DNA of 64,000 nt from DATCMU01 sp036563245 (GTDB lineage: Bacteria; Pseudomonadota; Alphaproteobacteria; Rhizobiales; Devosiaceae), in NCBI GenBank assembly GCA_036563245.1, contig DATCMU010000029.1:183943-247942 (forward strand), given 5' to 3'. Position numbers and translations under genes: made by a program. Every line of letters begins with the position of its first letter. Positions within the stretch are counted from its first letter, which is position 1. The notes below the pieces were generated by a model. The model ran no database searches. It worked only from the letters and a program-made list of their open reading frames with translations, and was not told where the DNA came from. Of the stretch, positions 8,606 to 17,834 are shown in pieces.

Positions 8606-8854
8606 CCGGACACGTCCGCCTTTATAGGAGATGGCCGGGTGCAGGCAAGCCGTGCAAAGTGATGATTGTGCATCTGCCGGGGCGCGATTGACCCGCGGTG
8701 ACCTCACGCATACAAGCGTGCCTGACGTGCAGCGTTCCAGTTGAGGAACTGAAAGCTATTCCGGTGCGGTCGACCCAAACAGGGGATCAAGGCCGGAGCT
8801 GCCAGACAGCCTTGATTCGAACTCTGCCTCTTTGTGCAACGCAAGAGGTGGACG

Positions 8855-10012
8855 ATGACCATCGAACTTCCCCCGGAAACCGGCGTCATGCTGTGTGGCC
8901 ACGGCAGCCGCAATCAGCTTGCGGTCGGCGAGTTCGGCAATCTCGCCGGGCGCCTCAAGGCCCGCCTGCCGGGTGTCCCGGTCGAATATGGCTATCTCGA
9001 GTTTGCCAATCCTGTCATCCATCAGGGGCTGGAGAAGCTGCGGGCAGGGGGTGTGCGGCACATCCTTGCAGTGCCAGGCATGCTGTTCGCCGCCGGCCAC
9101 GCCAAGAACGACATCCCCTCGGTGCTCAACACCTGGGCCGCGCAAAACCCGGGCACATCGGTCACCTACGGGCGTGAACTCGGCGTCGATCTGAAGATGC
9201 TCAGGGCCGCCGGGGACCGCATCGAACAGGCAATAGCCGGCGCCCCAACCAGTGTCGCGCGCCACCAGACCCTGCTCATGGTGGTCGGGCGCGGCGCTTC
9301 GGACCCGGATGCCAATTCCAACGTCGCCAAGGTGATGCGCATGCTCTGGGAGGGCATGGGCTTCGGCTGGGGAGAGGTGAGCTATTCCGGCGTCACTTTC
9401 CCGCTCGTCGCCCCAGCGCTCGAACACGCCGTCCGGCTCGGCTATCGGCGGATCATCGTCTTTCCGTACTTCTTGTTCACCGGGGTGCTGGTGAAGCGCA
9501 TCTACGCGGCGGTCGACGATGCGGCGGCGGCCAATCCCGGCGTCGAGTTCCTCAAGGCGCCCTACCTCAACGATCATGACCTGGTCATCGACACCTTCAT
9601 CGACCGCCTGCGCGAAATGCTGGTCGGGCAGAACCTGATGAACTGCCAGATGTGCAAGTATCGCGAGCAGGTCCTGGGCTTCGAGGCCGAGATCGGAATG
9701 GCGCAGGAAAGCCATCATCACCACGTCGAGGGGGTCGGCGGCGGGCTCGAGAACTGCCCCTGCGGCGGGGATTGCGATGCCTCCTGCCGCGACGAAGCCT
9801 TCTGCCTCGAACATGGCTTGGAGTGGACGCCGCTCCACGACCACGATCATGGCCATCACCACGACCACGACCATCATCACGACCACCACCACGGGCACGA
9901 TCTCCATCACCATCACGGCGACGACGGCCATCATCATCCGCGCTATCCGCACGCCGACCATCCCTTGGGTCCGGTCACGCTGAAAACCCGCAAGCCGGGC
10001 GGCGGGGCCTGA
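8855..10012 (+). CDS. cbiX: sirohydrochlorin cobaltochelatase CbiX, long form with Fe-S and His-rich tail
   Basis: Inserts cobalt into sirohydrochlorin (precorrin-2 oxidised form) without ATP. The 385 residues contain two CbiX repeats; the first carries the catalytic CGHGSR (His16) and GH (82), the second starts near VGRGASDPDANSN (144-156). A MNCQMC motif at 262-267 matches the MxCxxC Fe-S site of long CbiX proteins, followed by further Cys at 301, 303, 307, 311 and 317 and a tail with more than 20 His between 328 and 368, probably a metal store. The start at 8855 has AGAGGTGG upstream. It heads the cobH-cobL-cobI-cobJ-cobM run. Confidence 0.93.
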   Translation: MTIELPPETGVMLCGHGSRNQLAVGEFGNLAGRLKARLPGVPVEYGYLEFANPVIHQGLEKLRAGGVRHILAVPGMLFAAGHAKNDIPSVLNTWAAQNPGTSVTYGRELGVDLKMLRAAGDRIEQAIAGAPTSVARHQTLLMVVGRGASDPDANSNVAKVMRMLWEGMGFGWGEVSYSGVTFPLVAPALEHAVRLGYRRIIVFPYFLFTGVLVKRIYAAVDDAAAANPGVEFLKAPYLNDHDLVIDTFIDRLREMLVGQNLMNCQMCKYREQVLGFEAEIGMAQESHHHHVEGVGGGLENCPCGGDCDASCRDEAFCLEHGLEWTPLHDHDHGHHHDHDHHHDHHHGHDLHHHHGDDGHHHPRYPHADHPLGPVTLKTRKPGGGA

Positions 10013-10016
10013 ACCG

Positions 10017-10643
10017 ATGGACTATGTCCGCGATCCACGCGCCATCTATGAGCAAAGCTTCGCAACCATCCGCCGCGAAGCGGACCTTTCGCGCTTCGGT
10101 GAGGATGAGGAGGCGCTTGCGGTGCGCCTGATACACGCCTGCGGCATGGTCGACATCGCTTCGGATCTGGTTGTCTCCCCCGGCGCGGTACTGGCTGGGC
10201 GTCAGGCACTCACTGCGGGCCTGCCGGTCATCTGCGACACAAGGATGGTGGCGGAAGGCATAGTTCGCCGTATCCTGCCTGGTGCCAGCGAAGTTTTCTG
10301 CGCGGTCTCCGATGCTGAAACCAGGGTTCTGGCCGAAGCAACCGGCCAGACGCGTTCGGCCGCCGCGATCGAGCGACTGCGCGACAATCTGGGCAACGCG
10401 ATCATTGCCATCGGCAATGCGCCCACGGCCCTGTTCCGCCTGCTTGAAGGTCTCGACGAAGGCTGGCCGAAACCCGCGGTGATCCTTGGATTTCCGGTCG
10501 GCTTTGTCGGCGCCGCCGAATCCAAGGCCGAACTCGTCGCCAACTCCCGCGGCGTCCCCTTCATCGCGCTCAAGGGTCGTCGGGGGGGCAGCGCGCTGGC
10601 CGCGGCGGCGGTGAACGCGCTCGCCGGAGGGCTCTCGATATGA
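10017..10643 (+). CDS. cobH: precorrin-8X methylmutase
   Basis: Moves the C11 methyl group to C12, giving hydrogenobyrinic (or cobyrinic) acid. The 208-residue protein shows the conserved RLIHACGMVD block with the catalytic His, the CDTRMVAEGI segment and the VGFVGAAESK block. It starts 4 bases after cbiX and overlaps cobL by 4 bases, so it is translated in the same operon. Confidence 0.96.
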   Translation: MDYVRDPRAIYEQSFATIRREADLSRFGEDEEALAVRLIHACGMVDIASDLVVSPGAVLAGRQALTAGLPVICDTRMVAEGIVRRILPGASEVFCAVSDAETRVLAEATGQTRSAAAIERLRDNLGNAIIAIGNAPTALFRLLEGLDEGWPKPAVILGFPVGFVGAAESKAELVANSRGVPFIALKGRRGGSALAAAAVNALAGGLSI

Positions 10644-11857
10644 GCGAGCACTGGCTCGATGTGATCGGTGTGGGCGAAGGCAGTGTTTCCGAGCTGCCAC
10701 CGAGGTTGCGGCAAGTTTTGGACGCCGCTGACACCATTGTGGGGCCGCCACGTCAGCTTCTGGACCTCAACCCCCAAAGGCATCGGCTTGTCGAGTGGCA
10801 GGCGCCGCTCACCGCGATGATCGATCAGATTCTTGGCCTGCGCGGCAGTCCCACGGTGATCCTTGCAACGGGCGATCCGAACTGGTTCGGCATCGGCGCG
10901 ACCCTGACCCGCTATCTCGACGCGGGCGAATTTGCCGTCCATCCCTCGCCGTCCGCGTTTCAGTTGGCCGCCGCGCGGCTGCACTGGCCCTTGCAGAATG
11001 TAACCACGCTCTCGCTGCATGGCCGTTCGGTCAGCGGGCTGCATCCCCACATATTGCCCGGCAATCGAGTGCTGGCCCTGACGAGTGACAAGCAGACGCT
11101 GCGCCACGCCGCCGACCTGCTGGTGGCGCGCGGATACGGGTCAAGCGCGATGACCGTTCTGGAGAACATGGGCGGTCCAAACGAGCGCGTTACCACCCGG
11201 ATTGCGCGTGAACTCGACGAAGATCGTTATGGCGATTTCCACACCCTGGCGATCGGCTGCGTCGCTGATGCCGGGGCGCCAATCCTGCCAAAAGTCCCCG
11301 GCCTGCCCGACGAGGCATTCATTTCCGACGGTCAACTCACCAAGCGCGACGTGCGCGCGACGACGCTGGCCCGGCTCGCCCCTTTCCCCGGCGCGCTATT
11401 GTGGGATGTCGGGGCGGGATGCGGCTCGGTCGGGATCGAGTTCATGCGCGCCGCGCCGCGTTCCCACGCCATCTGTTTCGAGCGCGAGGGGGAACGGCTG
11501 CAGATGATCGCACTCAACCGCGAGGCGCTCGGCGTGCCCGGTCTTGAGATCGTGCCGGGCGACGCACCGCAAAGCCTGGAGGGTCATCCGCCGCCCGACG
11601 CCGTCTTTCTTGGCGGCGACGTGGGCAACGACGCCCTGTTCGAAGCCTGCTGGAGGGCGCTGAAGCCCGGCGGCCGGCTGGTCGCCAATGCCGTGACCAT
11701 CGAGGGGGAAGTGGCCTTGTTCGCGCGCCACCGCCAATTCGGTGGCGAACTGGTCCGGCACGAGGTTTCTGTCCTCGACAGGGTCGGCGGATACCGGGCG
11801 CTGAGACCGCGCATGGCGGTGACCCAATGGCTCGCAATCAAGGGGACGCACTCGTGA
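10640..11857 (+). CDS. cobL: precorrin-6Y C5,15-methyltransferase (decarboxylating), CbiE-CbiT fusion
   Basis: Methylates C5 and C15 and decarboxylates the C12 acetate. The 405 residues divide into an N-terminal CbiE-type tetrapyrrole methylase (VIGVGEGSVSELPP, GDPNWFG) and a C-terminal CbiT-type SAM methyltransferase with WDVGAGCGSVGIEF. This two-domain CobL is the normal form in alphaproteobacteria. The ATG overlaps the cobH stop and the tail overlaps the cobI start. Confidence 0.96.
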   Translation: MSEHWLDVIGVGEGSVSELPPRLRQVLDAADTIVGPPRQLLDLNPQRHRLVEWQAPLTAMIDQILGLRGSPTVILATGDPNWFGIGATLTRYLDAGEFAVHPSPSAFQLAAARLHWPLQNVTTLSLHGRSVSGLHPHILPGNRVLALTSDKQTLRHAADLLVARGYGSSAMTVLENMGGPNERVTTRIARELDEDRYGDFHTLAIGCVADAGAPILPKVPGLPDEAFISDGQLTKRDVRATTLARLAPFPGALLWDVGAGCGSVGIEFMRAAPRSHAICFEREGERLQMIALNREALGVPGLEIVPGDAPQSLEGHPPPDAVFLGGDVGNDALFEACWRALKPGGRLVANAVTIEGEVALFARHRQFGGELVRHEVSVLDRVGGYRALRPRMAVTQWLAIKGTHS

Positions 11858-12561
11858 AGCCCGCGCTCATTCTGGTCGGTGTCGGTCCTGGCGATCCCGA
11901 ACTTCTTACCCTGAAGGCGGTCAGGGTGCTCGGCGCGGCCGACGTGGTCGCCTTCCCGCAAAAGTCCGGCGAGCAATCGATGGCGCTCGGCATTGCCCGC
12001 GGGCATCTGGGTCCCGATGCGATCCTCTTGCCTGCCCAGATCCCCATGACTGTCGAGCGGGGCCCCGCCCAGCTGGCCTATGACGCGCTTGCCAGTGAAA
12101 TCCGCCAGCATCTCGGCGCAAACCGGTCGGTCGCCTATCTGTGCGAAGGCGATCCCCTCTTCTATGGTTCGGCCATGTACCTTATCGACCGGCTGTCCGA
12201 CGACGCCGAAGTGTCGGTCGTGCCGGGTGTCACGTCGCTCACGGCGTCTGCGGCCTCGATTGTCCGGCCGCTCGCCGCGCGTAACGAGACCCTCAAGATC
12301 CTGCCCGCGCCGCTCCCCGACGACCGCCTTCGGGCGGAACTGGCCGCGACCGATGCCGCGGCGATCATCAAGGTGGGACGTCATTTCAATCGCGTCCGCG
12401 CAATCCTGGGTGAAACCGGCCATCTCGATGGGGCGGTCGTGGTCGAGCACGCAACCACACCTGCGCAACGGATCACCCGGCTCGCCGCGTTCGCTCACGA
12501 CGAGCGGCCCTATTTCTCGACCATACTTTGCTATCGCGGATCGGAGGCCTGGGGCGAATGA
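11854..12561 (+). CDS. cobI: precorrin-2 C20-methyltransferase
   Basis: SAM-dependent methylase acting on precorrin-2 (or cobalt-factor II). Family motifs are VGVGPGDPELLTLKA at the N terminus and CEGDPLFYGS in the middle. I chose GTG 11854, which overlaps the cobL stop by 4 bases (GTGA) and has AAGGGGA about 8 bases upstream; ATG 11827 would add nine residues and overlap cobL by 31 bases. The product is 235 residues. It overlaps the cbiG-cobJ start by 4 bases. Confidence 0.94.
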   Translation: MKPALILVGVGPGDPELLTLKAVRVLGAADVVAFPQKSGEQSMALGIARGHLGPDAILLPAQIPMTVERGPAQLAYDALASEIRQHLGANRSVAYLCEGDPLFYGSAMYLIDRLSDDAEVSVVPGVTSLTASAASIVRPLAARNETLKILPAPLPDDRLRAELAATDAAAIIKVGRHFNRVRAILGETGHLDGAVVVEHATTPAQRITRLAAFAHDERPYFSTILCYRGSEAWGE

Positions 12562-14318
12562 CGAAACCGGTCGTTTTCACCTTTTCCGGAGCCTCCAAGC
12601 CGGTTGCCGCGAAGGTTGCCGAAGCGACAGGCGGGCAAGCCATGCACGGCGACGCCGAGGCGATCCGCAAGGCATTTGCTGAGAAACGCCCGATCATCGG
12701 CGTCTGCGCCGCCGGCATACTGATCCGCATCCTTGGATCGCTGACCGCCGACAAGCATGAGGAGCCACCGGTCATCGCGATCTCCGCTGACGGGCAAAGC
12801 GTGGTTCCCCTGCTCGGCGGGCATCACGGCGCCAATGAGTTGGCGCGAAAGATCGCCGGGAAGCTTGGCGGGTTCGCCGCCATCACCACCGCTTCCGAGG
12901 GGCGCTTCACCCGCCCGCTCGACGATCCGCCCCAAGGCTACAGGCTCGCCGATCCCAACGCCGCCCGGCCCGCCATGGCGGCGCTATTGGCCGGTGCCGG
13001 CATCCGCCTGTCGGGGCACGCGCCCTGGCTTGCCGAGGCCGGCTATCCGCTCGATGAGGACAACGGCGCGGTCGTGGTGGCGGTGACCGAATACGAGGCG
13101 GCGGGCGAGGGCCTGGTCTATCGTCCCCTCACTCTTGTGGCCGGCATTGGTTGTGAACGCGGAACCGATCCGGACGAGGTGATCGGACTGGTGGAGGCAA
13201 CGCTGGCCGAGGCCAGTCTTTCGCCGCGAAGCCTTGCCGCGATCGCCAGCATCGATGTGAAGGCCGACGAACCGGCGCTCCATGTGGCTGCCCAGCACTT
13301 CGGCGTGCCGCTGCGCCTGTTCACCGGTGCCGAATTGGCGGAAGAGACCCCGCGCCTCGCCAATCCCTCGCCCATTGTCCTTGCTGAAGTGGGCACGCCC
13401 GGCGTGGCCGAGGCCGCGGCGCTCAAGGCCGGCGAATTGCTGGTCGAAAAGCGGAAATCCCGCCGCGCCACCTGCGCCATCGGCAAGTCGCCGCAGCCAC
13501 TGAGCGTTGAGGATTTCGGCCGTGCGCCCGGCGTGCTGCATATCGTGGGGATCGGGCCGGGCGAGGCCCCCCAGCGTACGGCCTCGGCGGTCGCGGCGCT
13601 GCAATCGGCAACCGATTGGGTCGGCTACGGTCTCTATATCGATCTTGTCGCCGACCTGGGAGCAAACCAGACCGAACATCGCTATGGGCTTGGCGACGAG
13701 GAACCGCGCGTGCGCCATGCGCTCGAACTGGCCGCAACCGGACGCGAAGTCGCGCTGGTGTGTTCGGGTGACGCGCAGATCTATGCCATGGCCGCACTGG
13801 TTTTTGAGCTGCTCGACGCCACAGGCGAGCGTGCGATATCCGCTGCGGCGGGCCGGGTGTCCGTTTTCAGCCATCCCGGCATCTCCGCGCTGCAAATGGC
13901 GTCGGCTCGGGTCGGCGCGCTGATCGGACACGATTTCTGCGCCATATCTCTTTCGGACCTGCTCACCCCGCGCGAGGCGATCCTTCGTCGTCTCGACGCG
14001 GCGGCGAAGGGCGATTTCGTTACCGCGCTCTACAATCCGCGGTCGCGCCGTCGTACCGATCTGATCGAAATCACCAAGCGCTTGTTTCTCGACCACCGCC
14101 CACCCGATACGCCGGTAATCGTCGCCCGCAGTCTTGGACGGCCGGAGGAGGAGGTGCTGGTGACGACGCTGCAGGATTTCGCGCCGGACAGCATCGACAT
14201 GCTCACGGTGGTGATGATCGGCGCTTCGACCTCGCGCGCCTTCATGCGCGGTGACGGGCGCAAGGTGGCCTATACGCCGCGCGGCTATGAGAACAAGACG
14301 ACACGGGAGGCGTCATGA
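12558..14318 (+). CDS. cobJ: CbiG-CobJ fusion: cobalt-precorrin-5A hydrolase and precorrin-3B C17-methyltransferase
   Basis: A 586-residue bifunctional protein. Residues 1 to about 320 are CbiG-like: SGASKPVAAKVAEA at the start, VCAAGILIRIL and LLGGHHGANELA in the middle, and the CobE/CbiG C-terminal motif VAGIGCERGTDPDEV. From about residue 325 a CobJ/CbiH methylase begins (VGIGPGE at 329-335, VCSGDAQIYAMA, TALYNPRSRRR). CbiG removes the C2 unit as acetaldehyde in the cobalt-early pathway; CobJ does ring contraction with C17 methylation. The ATG overlaps cobI and the end overlaps cobM. Confidence 0.93.
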   Translation: MTKPVVFTFSGASKPVAAKVAEATGGQAMHGDAEAIRKAFAEKRPIIGVCAAGILIRILGSLTADKHEEPPVIAISADGQSVVPLLGGHHGANELARKIAGKLGGFAAITTASEGRFTRPLDDPPQGYRLADPNAARPAMAALLAGAGIRLSGHAPWLAEAGYPLDEDNGAVVVAVTEYEAAGEGLVYRPLTLVAGIGCERGTDPDEVIGLVEATLAEASLSPRSLAAIASIDVKADEPALHVAAQHFGVPLRLFTGAELAEETPRLANPSPIVLAEVGTPGVAEAAALKAGELLVEKRKSRRATCAIGKSPQPLSVEDFGRAPGVLHIVGIGPGEAPQRTASAVAALQSATDWVGYGLYIDLVADLGANQTEHRYGLGDEEPRVRHALELAATGREVALVCSGDAQIYAMAALVFELLDATGERAISAAAGRVSVFSHPGISALQMASARVGALIGHDFCAISLSDLLTPREAILRRLDAAAKGDFVTALYNPRSRRRTDLIEITKRLFLDHRPPDTPVIVARSLGRPEEEVLVTTLQDFAPDSIDMLTVVMIGASTSRAFMRGDGRKVAYTPRGYENKTTREAS

Positions 14319-15106
14319 CCGTCTATTTCATCGGCGCCGGTCCAGGCGCGCCGGACCTGATTACCCTGCGCGGCCAGCGCCTGATCGAACGCTGCCCGGT
14401 GTGCCTGTTTGCCGGTTCCCTGGTGCCCGCCGAAGTGGTGGCCAGCGCACCGCCAGATGCGCGCGTGCTGGATACGGCACCCATGCACCTCGATGCCATC
14501 GTGGCCGAAATCGAGTCTGCCCACGCGCTCGGACAGGATGTGGCGCGGGTTCATTCGGGCGACCCATCCCTCTACGGGGCGATCGCAGAACAGATGCGAA
14601 GGCTTGATGCGCTCGAAATCCCATATGAGGTGGTGCCCGGCGTGCCCGCATTCGCCGCGGCGGCGGCCCGGCTGGGGGCGGAACTGACGCTGCCCGAAAT
14701 CGCCCAGACGGTTATCCTGACCCGCACCTCGGGCAAGGCGTCATCCGTGCCCGAAAGCGAACGGCTCGAAGTCCTCGCGCAATCGAAGGCGACGCTTGCC
14801 ATCCACCTTTCCATCCGCAATCTCGGTTATGTCGAACAGGCCCTGACGCCTCATTATGGAGCGGACTGCCCGACCATTGTCGTCTATCGGGCGACCTGGC
14901 CGGACGAGAAGATCATCCGCACGACCCTTTGCGAACTGCGCGCCAGGGTCCGCGAGGAAAAGATCACCCGCACGGCGCTGATTTTCGTGGGCAGGGTGTT
15001 TGACGAGACGCGGTTCCGCGATAGCCGCCTCTACGACGAGGACTACGCTCACGTCCTGCGCAACAGGGGAAAGAAGAAGGCGCGTCTGGCAGGGGCGGGA
15101 AATTGA
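14315..15106 (+). CDS. cobM: precorrin-4 C11-methyltransferase
   Basis: A 263-residue SAM-dependent methylase. Motifs seen are GAGPGAPDLITLRGQRL at the N terminus, VCLFAGSLVP, which is characteristic of CobM/CbiF, and HSGDPSLYGAIAEQ. The start overlaps cobJ by 4 bases. The last 58 bases overlap the 3' end of cobK on the other strand, a tail-to-tail arrangement. Confidence 0.96.
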   Translation: MTVYFIGAGPGAPDLITLRGQRLIERCPVCLFAGSLVPAEVVASAPPDARVLDTAPMHLDAIVAEIESAHALGQDVARVHSGDPSLYGAIAEQMRRLDALEIPYEVVPGVPAFAAAAARLGAELTLPEIAQTVILTRTSGKASSVPESERLEVLAQSKATLAIHLSIRNLGYVEQALTPHYGADCPTIVVYRATWPDEKIIRTTLCELRARVREEKITRTALIFVGRVFDETRFRDSRLYDEDYAHVLRNRGKKKARLAGAGN

Positions 15107-15822
15107 TCGAGATAGTGCAGGGCGGCATCGACCGAAATCACCGTTTCCGCTGCGGCCAGGACCGGCCGGTCGATCATGATCACCTGCACCTTGAGAAGAT
15201 AGGCCGCTTCAAGCTTGGCCGAGGTCTGCGCGCCGCCCGAGTTTTTCGCAACGAGATGGGTGATGCCCCGCCGCTTCATCAGGGCCAGCTCGTCGTGAAG
15301 GGTGAAAGGCGGGCGGGCCAGAACGAGATCGAAATTGCGCGGCAGGCGCGACTCGGGCGCCTCGATGGCGCGCACCACGAACCGGCAGTCGGTCCGCGCA
15401 AGGAACGGCTCGAGCATGCCCCGGCCAATGGTGAGCAGGACAGTGGAGCCCGAGGGCAGGCGCTCCGCCGCTTTGTCCGCGGTCTTGACATGCCACCAAT
15501 TGCCCCCTTCCGGCTCGGTCCAGCCGGGCCGCTGCACGCGCAGCAACGCAATCCCGGTCTTGTGGGCCGCTTCGACCGCATTGGCCGAGATCTTCTCGGC
15601 GAACGGATGCGTCGCGTCGATCAGGAAGTCGAACTTGTGTCCGCTCAGCAGGGCGGCAAGACCCTCGACACCGCCGAGGCCGCCGGCCAGCAGCCTGCCC
15701 GCCGGCTTGCGCGGGTCGCTGGTTGCCCCGGCAAGCGCGGTGGTGACCTTGTGATGTCGGGTCTCGAGGGCAGTGGCGAGATCGAACGCTTCGCTGGTGC
15801 CGCCGAGAATGAGAATACGCAT
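15049..15822 (-). CDS. cobK: precorrin-6A reductase
   Basis: NADPH-dependent reductase of the corrin pathway, 257 residues. Motifs are LILGGTSEAFDLA at the N terminus, the DATHPFAEKIS block and LVAKNSGG near the C terminus, all typical for CobK/CbiJ. It follows cbiD on the minus strand with a 9-base gap, so the two are probably co-transcribed. Its C terminus overlaps cobM antisense by 58 bases. Confidence 0.95.
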   Translation of the reverse strand: MRILILGGTSEAFDLATALETRHHKVTTALAGATSDPRKPAGRLLAGGLGGVEGLAALLSGHKFDFLIDATHPFAEKISANAVEAAHKTGIALLRVQRPGWTEPEGGNWWHVKTADKAAERLPSGSTVLLTIGRGMLEPFLARTDCRFVVRAIEAPESRLPRNFDLVLARPPFTLHDELALMKRRGITHLVAKNSGGAQTSAKLEAAYLLKVQVIMIDRPVLAAAETVISVDAALHYLDQFPAPARRAFFFPLLRRT

Positions 15823-15831
15823 GATGCAACT

Positions 15832-16935
15832 CTACCGGCTTTCGCCAATGATCGCGCCAGAACGGTCGATGATCAAGATGTGGGCTCTTGTGCCGCACGC
15901 GCCAAGCACCGATTCCGCCTTGATCCGCGCCGCTTCCGCGATGGCCGCGGCGAGATCGATGCCGGCCGAGGAGGCGATGGCCGCCGCCTCGTTGGCCGTG
16001 TTGGACTGCGCGATGCGCGAAACGGTATCCGGATCGGCGCCGAGTTGGGCCGCGCGTTCCGCCAGGTCCCCCAGGTTCGCGGTCGAGCGAGCCGAATGAA
16101 GGTCGAGCGAACCCTGCGCCAGCTTGGTGATCTTGGCAAAGCCGCCCGCGATGGTGAGATCGGCGACCGGGTGCGCCTTGACGTATTTGAGCAATCCACC
16201 GGCGAAATCGCCCATGTCGAGATAGGCTTCCTCAGGCAGTCCGAGGCGCCGGCGCGCCGCCTGCTCGGAACGGTCCCCGGTTGCCCCCACCAGATGCGAG
16301 AGGCCCAGCGCGCGCGCAACGTCCACGCCGCGATGGATGGAATGGATCCAGGCCGCGCACGAATAGGGCACAACGATGCCGGTCGTGCCCAGCACCGAAA
16401 GCCCTCCGAGGATCCCAAGACGCGGGTTCCAGGTCTTTTTCGCGATCTCCTCGCCATTGCGGATCGAGATGGCGATCTCGATATCCGGAGCGACGCCGGC
16501 CGCGGCGCACACTTGCCGGGTGACTTCGGTCATCATGCGCCGTGGCACCGGATTGATCGCCGGTTCTCCCACGGCCAGCGGAAGACCGGGCTTGGTCACG
16601 GTCCCCACGCCCGGTCCCGCCCTGAAGACGATGCCGCTGCCCGGCGTGCCGCGCCGCACAATCGAAATCACCAGCGCCCCGTGCGTGACATCGGGATCGT
16701 CTCCGGCATCCTTGATGATGCCCGCCTCGGCGTGGTCGACTGCCAGCGCTTCGTGCGCCAGGGCAAAGCTCGGGGCCTGACCGCCGGGCAGCTCGATGGC
16801 GACAGGATCGGCGAACGAGCCGGTGAAAAGCGCCGAGAGCGCCGATTTCGTGGCCGCGGTGGCGCAGGCGCCCGTGGTCCAGCCACGGCGCAGCGCGCGT
16901 CCGTCTGGTTCGCCGGTGACTGGTGCTTCGCTCAT
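15832..16935 (-). CDS. cbiD: cobalt-precorrin-5B C1-methyltransferase CbiD
   Basis: A 367-residue CbiD, which methylates C1 in the cobalt-early (anaerobic) pathway. The signature RRGWTTGACATAATKSAL is at the N terminus, with NPRLGILGGLSVLGTTGIV and a GVDVARALGLSHLVGATG block later. In the aerobic pathway the C1 methylation is done by CobF, which is absent from this window, so CbiD probably replaces it. The start is divergent from cobA, leaving a 47-base shared promoter region. Confidence 0.95.
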   Translation of the reverse strand: MSEAPVTGEPDGRALRRGWTTGACATAATKSALSALFTGSFADPVAIELPGGQAPSFALAHEALAVDHAEAGIIKDAGDDPDVTHGALVISIVRRGTPGSGIVFRAGPGVGTVTKPGLPLAVGEPAINPVPRRMMTEVTRQVCAAAGVAPDIEIAISIRNGEEIAKKTWNPRLGILGGLSVLGTTGIVVPYSCAAWIHSIHRGVDVARALGLSHLVGATGDRSEQAARRRLGLPEEAYLDMGDFAGGLLKYVKAHPVADLTIAGGFAKITKLAQGSLDLHSARSTANLGDLAERAAQLGADPDTVSRIAQSNTANEAAAIASSAGIDLAAAIAEAARIKAESVLGACGTRAHILIIDRSGAIIGESR

Positions 16936-16982
16936 CAGGGCGATCTATACGCAGACAAGGGGCCAACGAACAGGGGCAAGCC

Positions 16983-17834
16983 GTGCTGAAGGCACTCGGG
17001 AACTGGTGGGCAAAGCGTCGCGGGCACTTCGCGCGGCTCGATTCGGGGAACTTTCCCCCGTTCGAGCCCGGCACGGTCTGGCTTGTTGGCGCGGGGCCAG
17101 GTGCGCCAGGGCTGATTTCGCTCCTGGGCTATCACGCGCTCGGCATGGCCGATGTGATCGTCCACGATGCGCTGGTTTCCCCGGCGCTGCTGGACTACGC
17201 CCGCCCCGGGGCTGAAATCGTCTACGCGGGAAAACGGGGAGGCAAGCCCTCGCCCAGGCAGGCCGACATCTCGCTCACCCTGATCGAGCGCGCCACACAG
17301 GGCAAGCGCGTCCTGCGGCTGAAGGGGGGCGATCCCTTCATGTTCGGGCGCGGCGGCGAGGAAGCTGGCGCCCTGCACCGTGCCGGGGTACGGTTCCGCG
17401 TGGTGCCCGGAATTTCCTCGGGGCTCGGAGGGTTGGCCTATGCCGGCATCCCGGTAACCCACCGCGATACCAACCATGCGGTCATATTCCTCACCGGCCA
17501 TGATGAAACGGGCACGGTCCCCCAATCGGTCGACTGGCAGGCGATTGCGACAGCCGCGCCTGTTGTGGTGATGTTCATGGCGGTCAAGCATCTTGGTTCG
17601 ATCGCGGGCAAGCTGATCGCCGCCGGACGCGATCCGGGCGATGCCGTGGCCGTGGTCGCCAACGCAACACTGCCAGAACAATCGGTGACCGAGACAACTC
17701 TTGGGGAAGCCGGTTCGCTGGCCGAAGCGGGCCTGCTGCCCACCCCGGCGATTGTCGTTGTGGGGGCGGTCAGCACCTATCGCGACGTGCTTGACTGGTA
17801 TTCGGGCGATTTGCGGGACAATCGCCTTGGCTAA
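16983..17834 (+). CDS. cobA: uroporphyrinogen-III C-methyltransferase
   Basis: SUMT of 283 residues, makes precorrin-2, the branch point to B12 and sirohaem. Motifs are VGAGPGAPGLISLLG and LKGGDPFMFGRGGEE plus PGISSGLGGLAYAGIPVTH. I chose GTG 16983, preceded by AGGGG; ATG-like starts further up at 16923 would overlap the divergent cbiD gene. No CysG-type fused dehydrogenase domain is present. Its end overlaps the proposed cobB start. Confidence 0.94.
   Translation: MLKALGNWWAKRRGHFARLDSGNFPPFEPGTVWLVGAGPGAPGLISLLGYHALGMADVIVHDALVSPALLDYARPGAEIVYAGKRGGKPSPRQADISLTLIERATQGKRVLRLKGGDPFMFGRGGEEAGALHRAGVRFRVVPGISSGLGGLAYAGIPVTHRDTNHAVIFLTGHDETGTVPQSVDWQAIATAAPVVVMFMAVKHLGSIAGKLIAAGRDPGDAVAVVANATLPEQSVTETTLGEAGSLAEAGLLPTPAIVVVGAVSTYRDVLDWYSGDLRDNRLG

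Noticed and set aside
8606..8854. Possible cobalamin riboswitch before cbiX
   Set aside because: I looked for the B12 box and the conserved GCCACTG-like core here, in 16936-16982 and in 22567-22750 and did not find a convincing match; a covariance-model search would decide.
15103..16989. Long open frame on the plus strand opposite cobK and cbiD
   Set aside because: It is antisense to two well-recognised genes and its protein is rich in Arg, Gly and Ala with no known family, as expected for a shadow frame in high-GC DNA.
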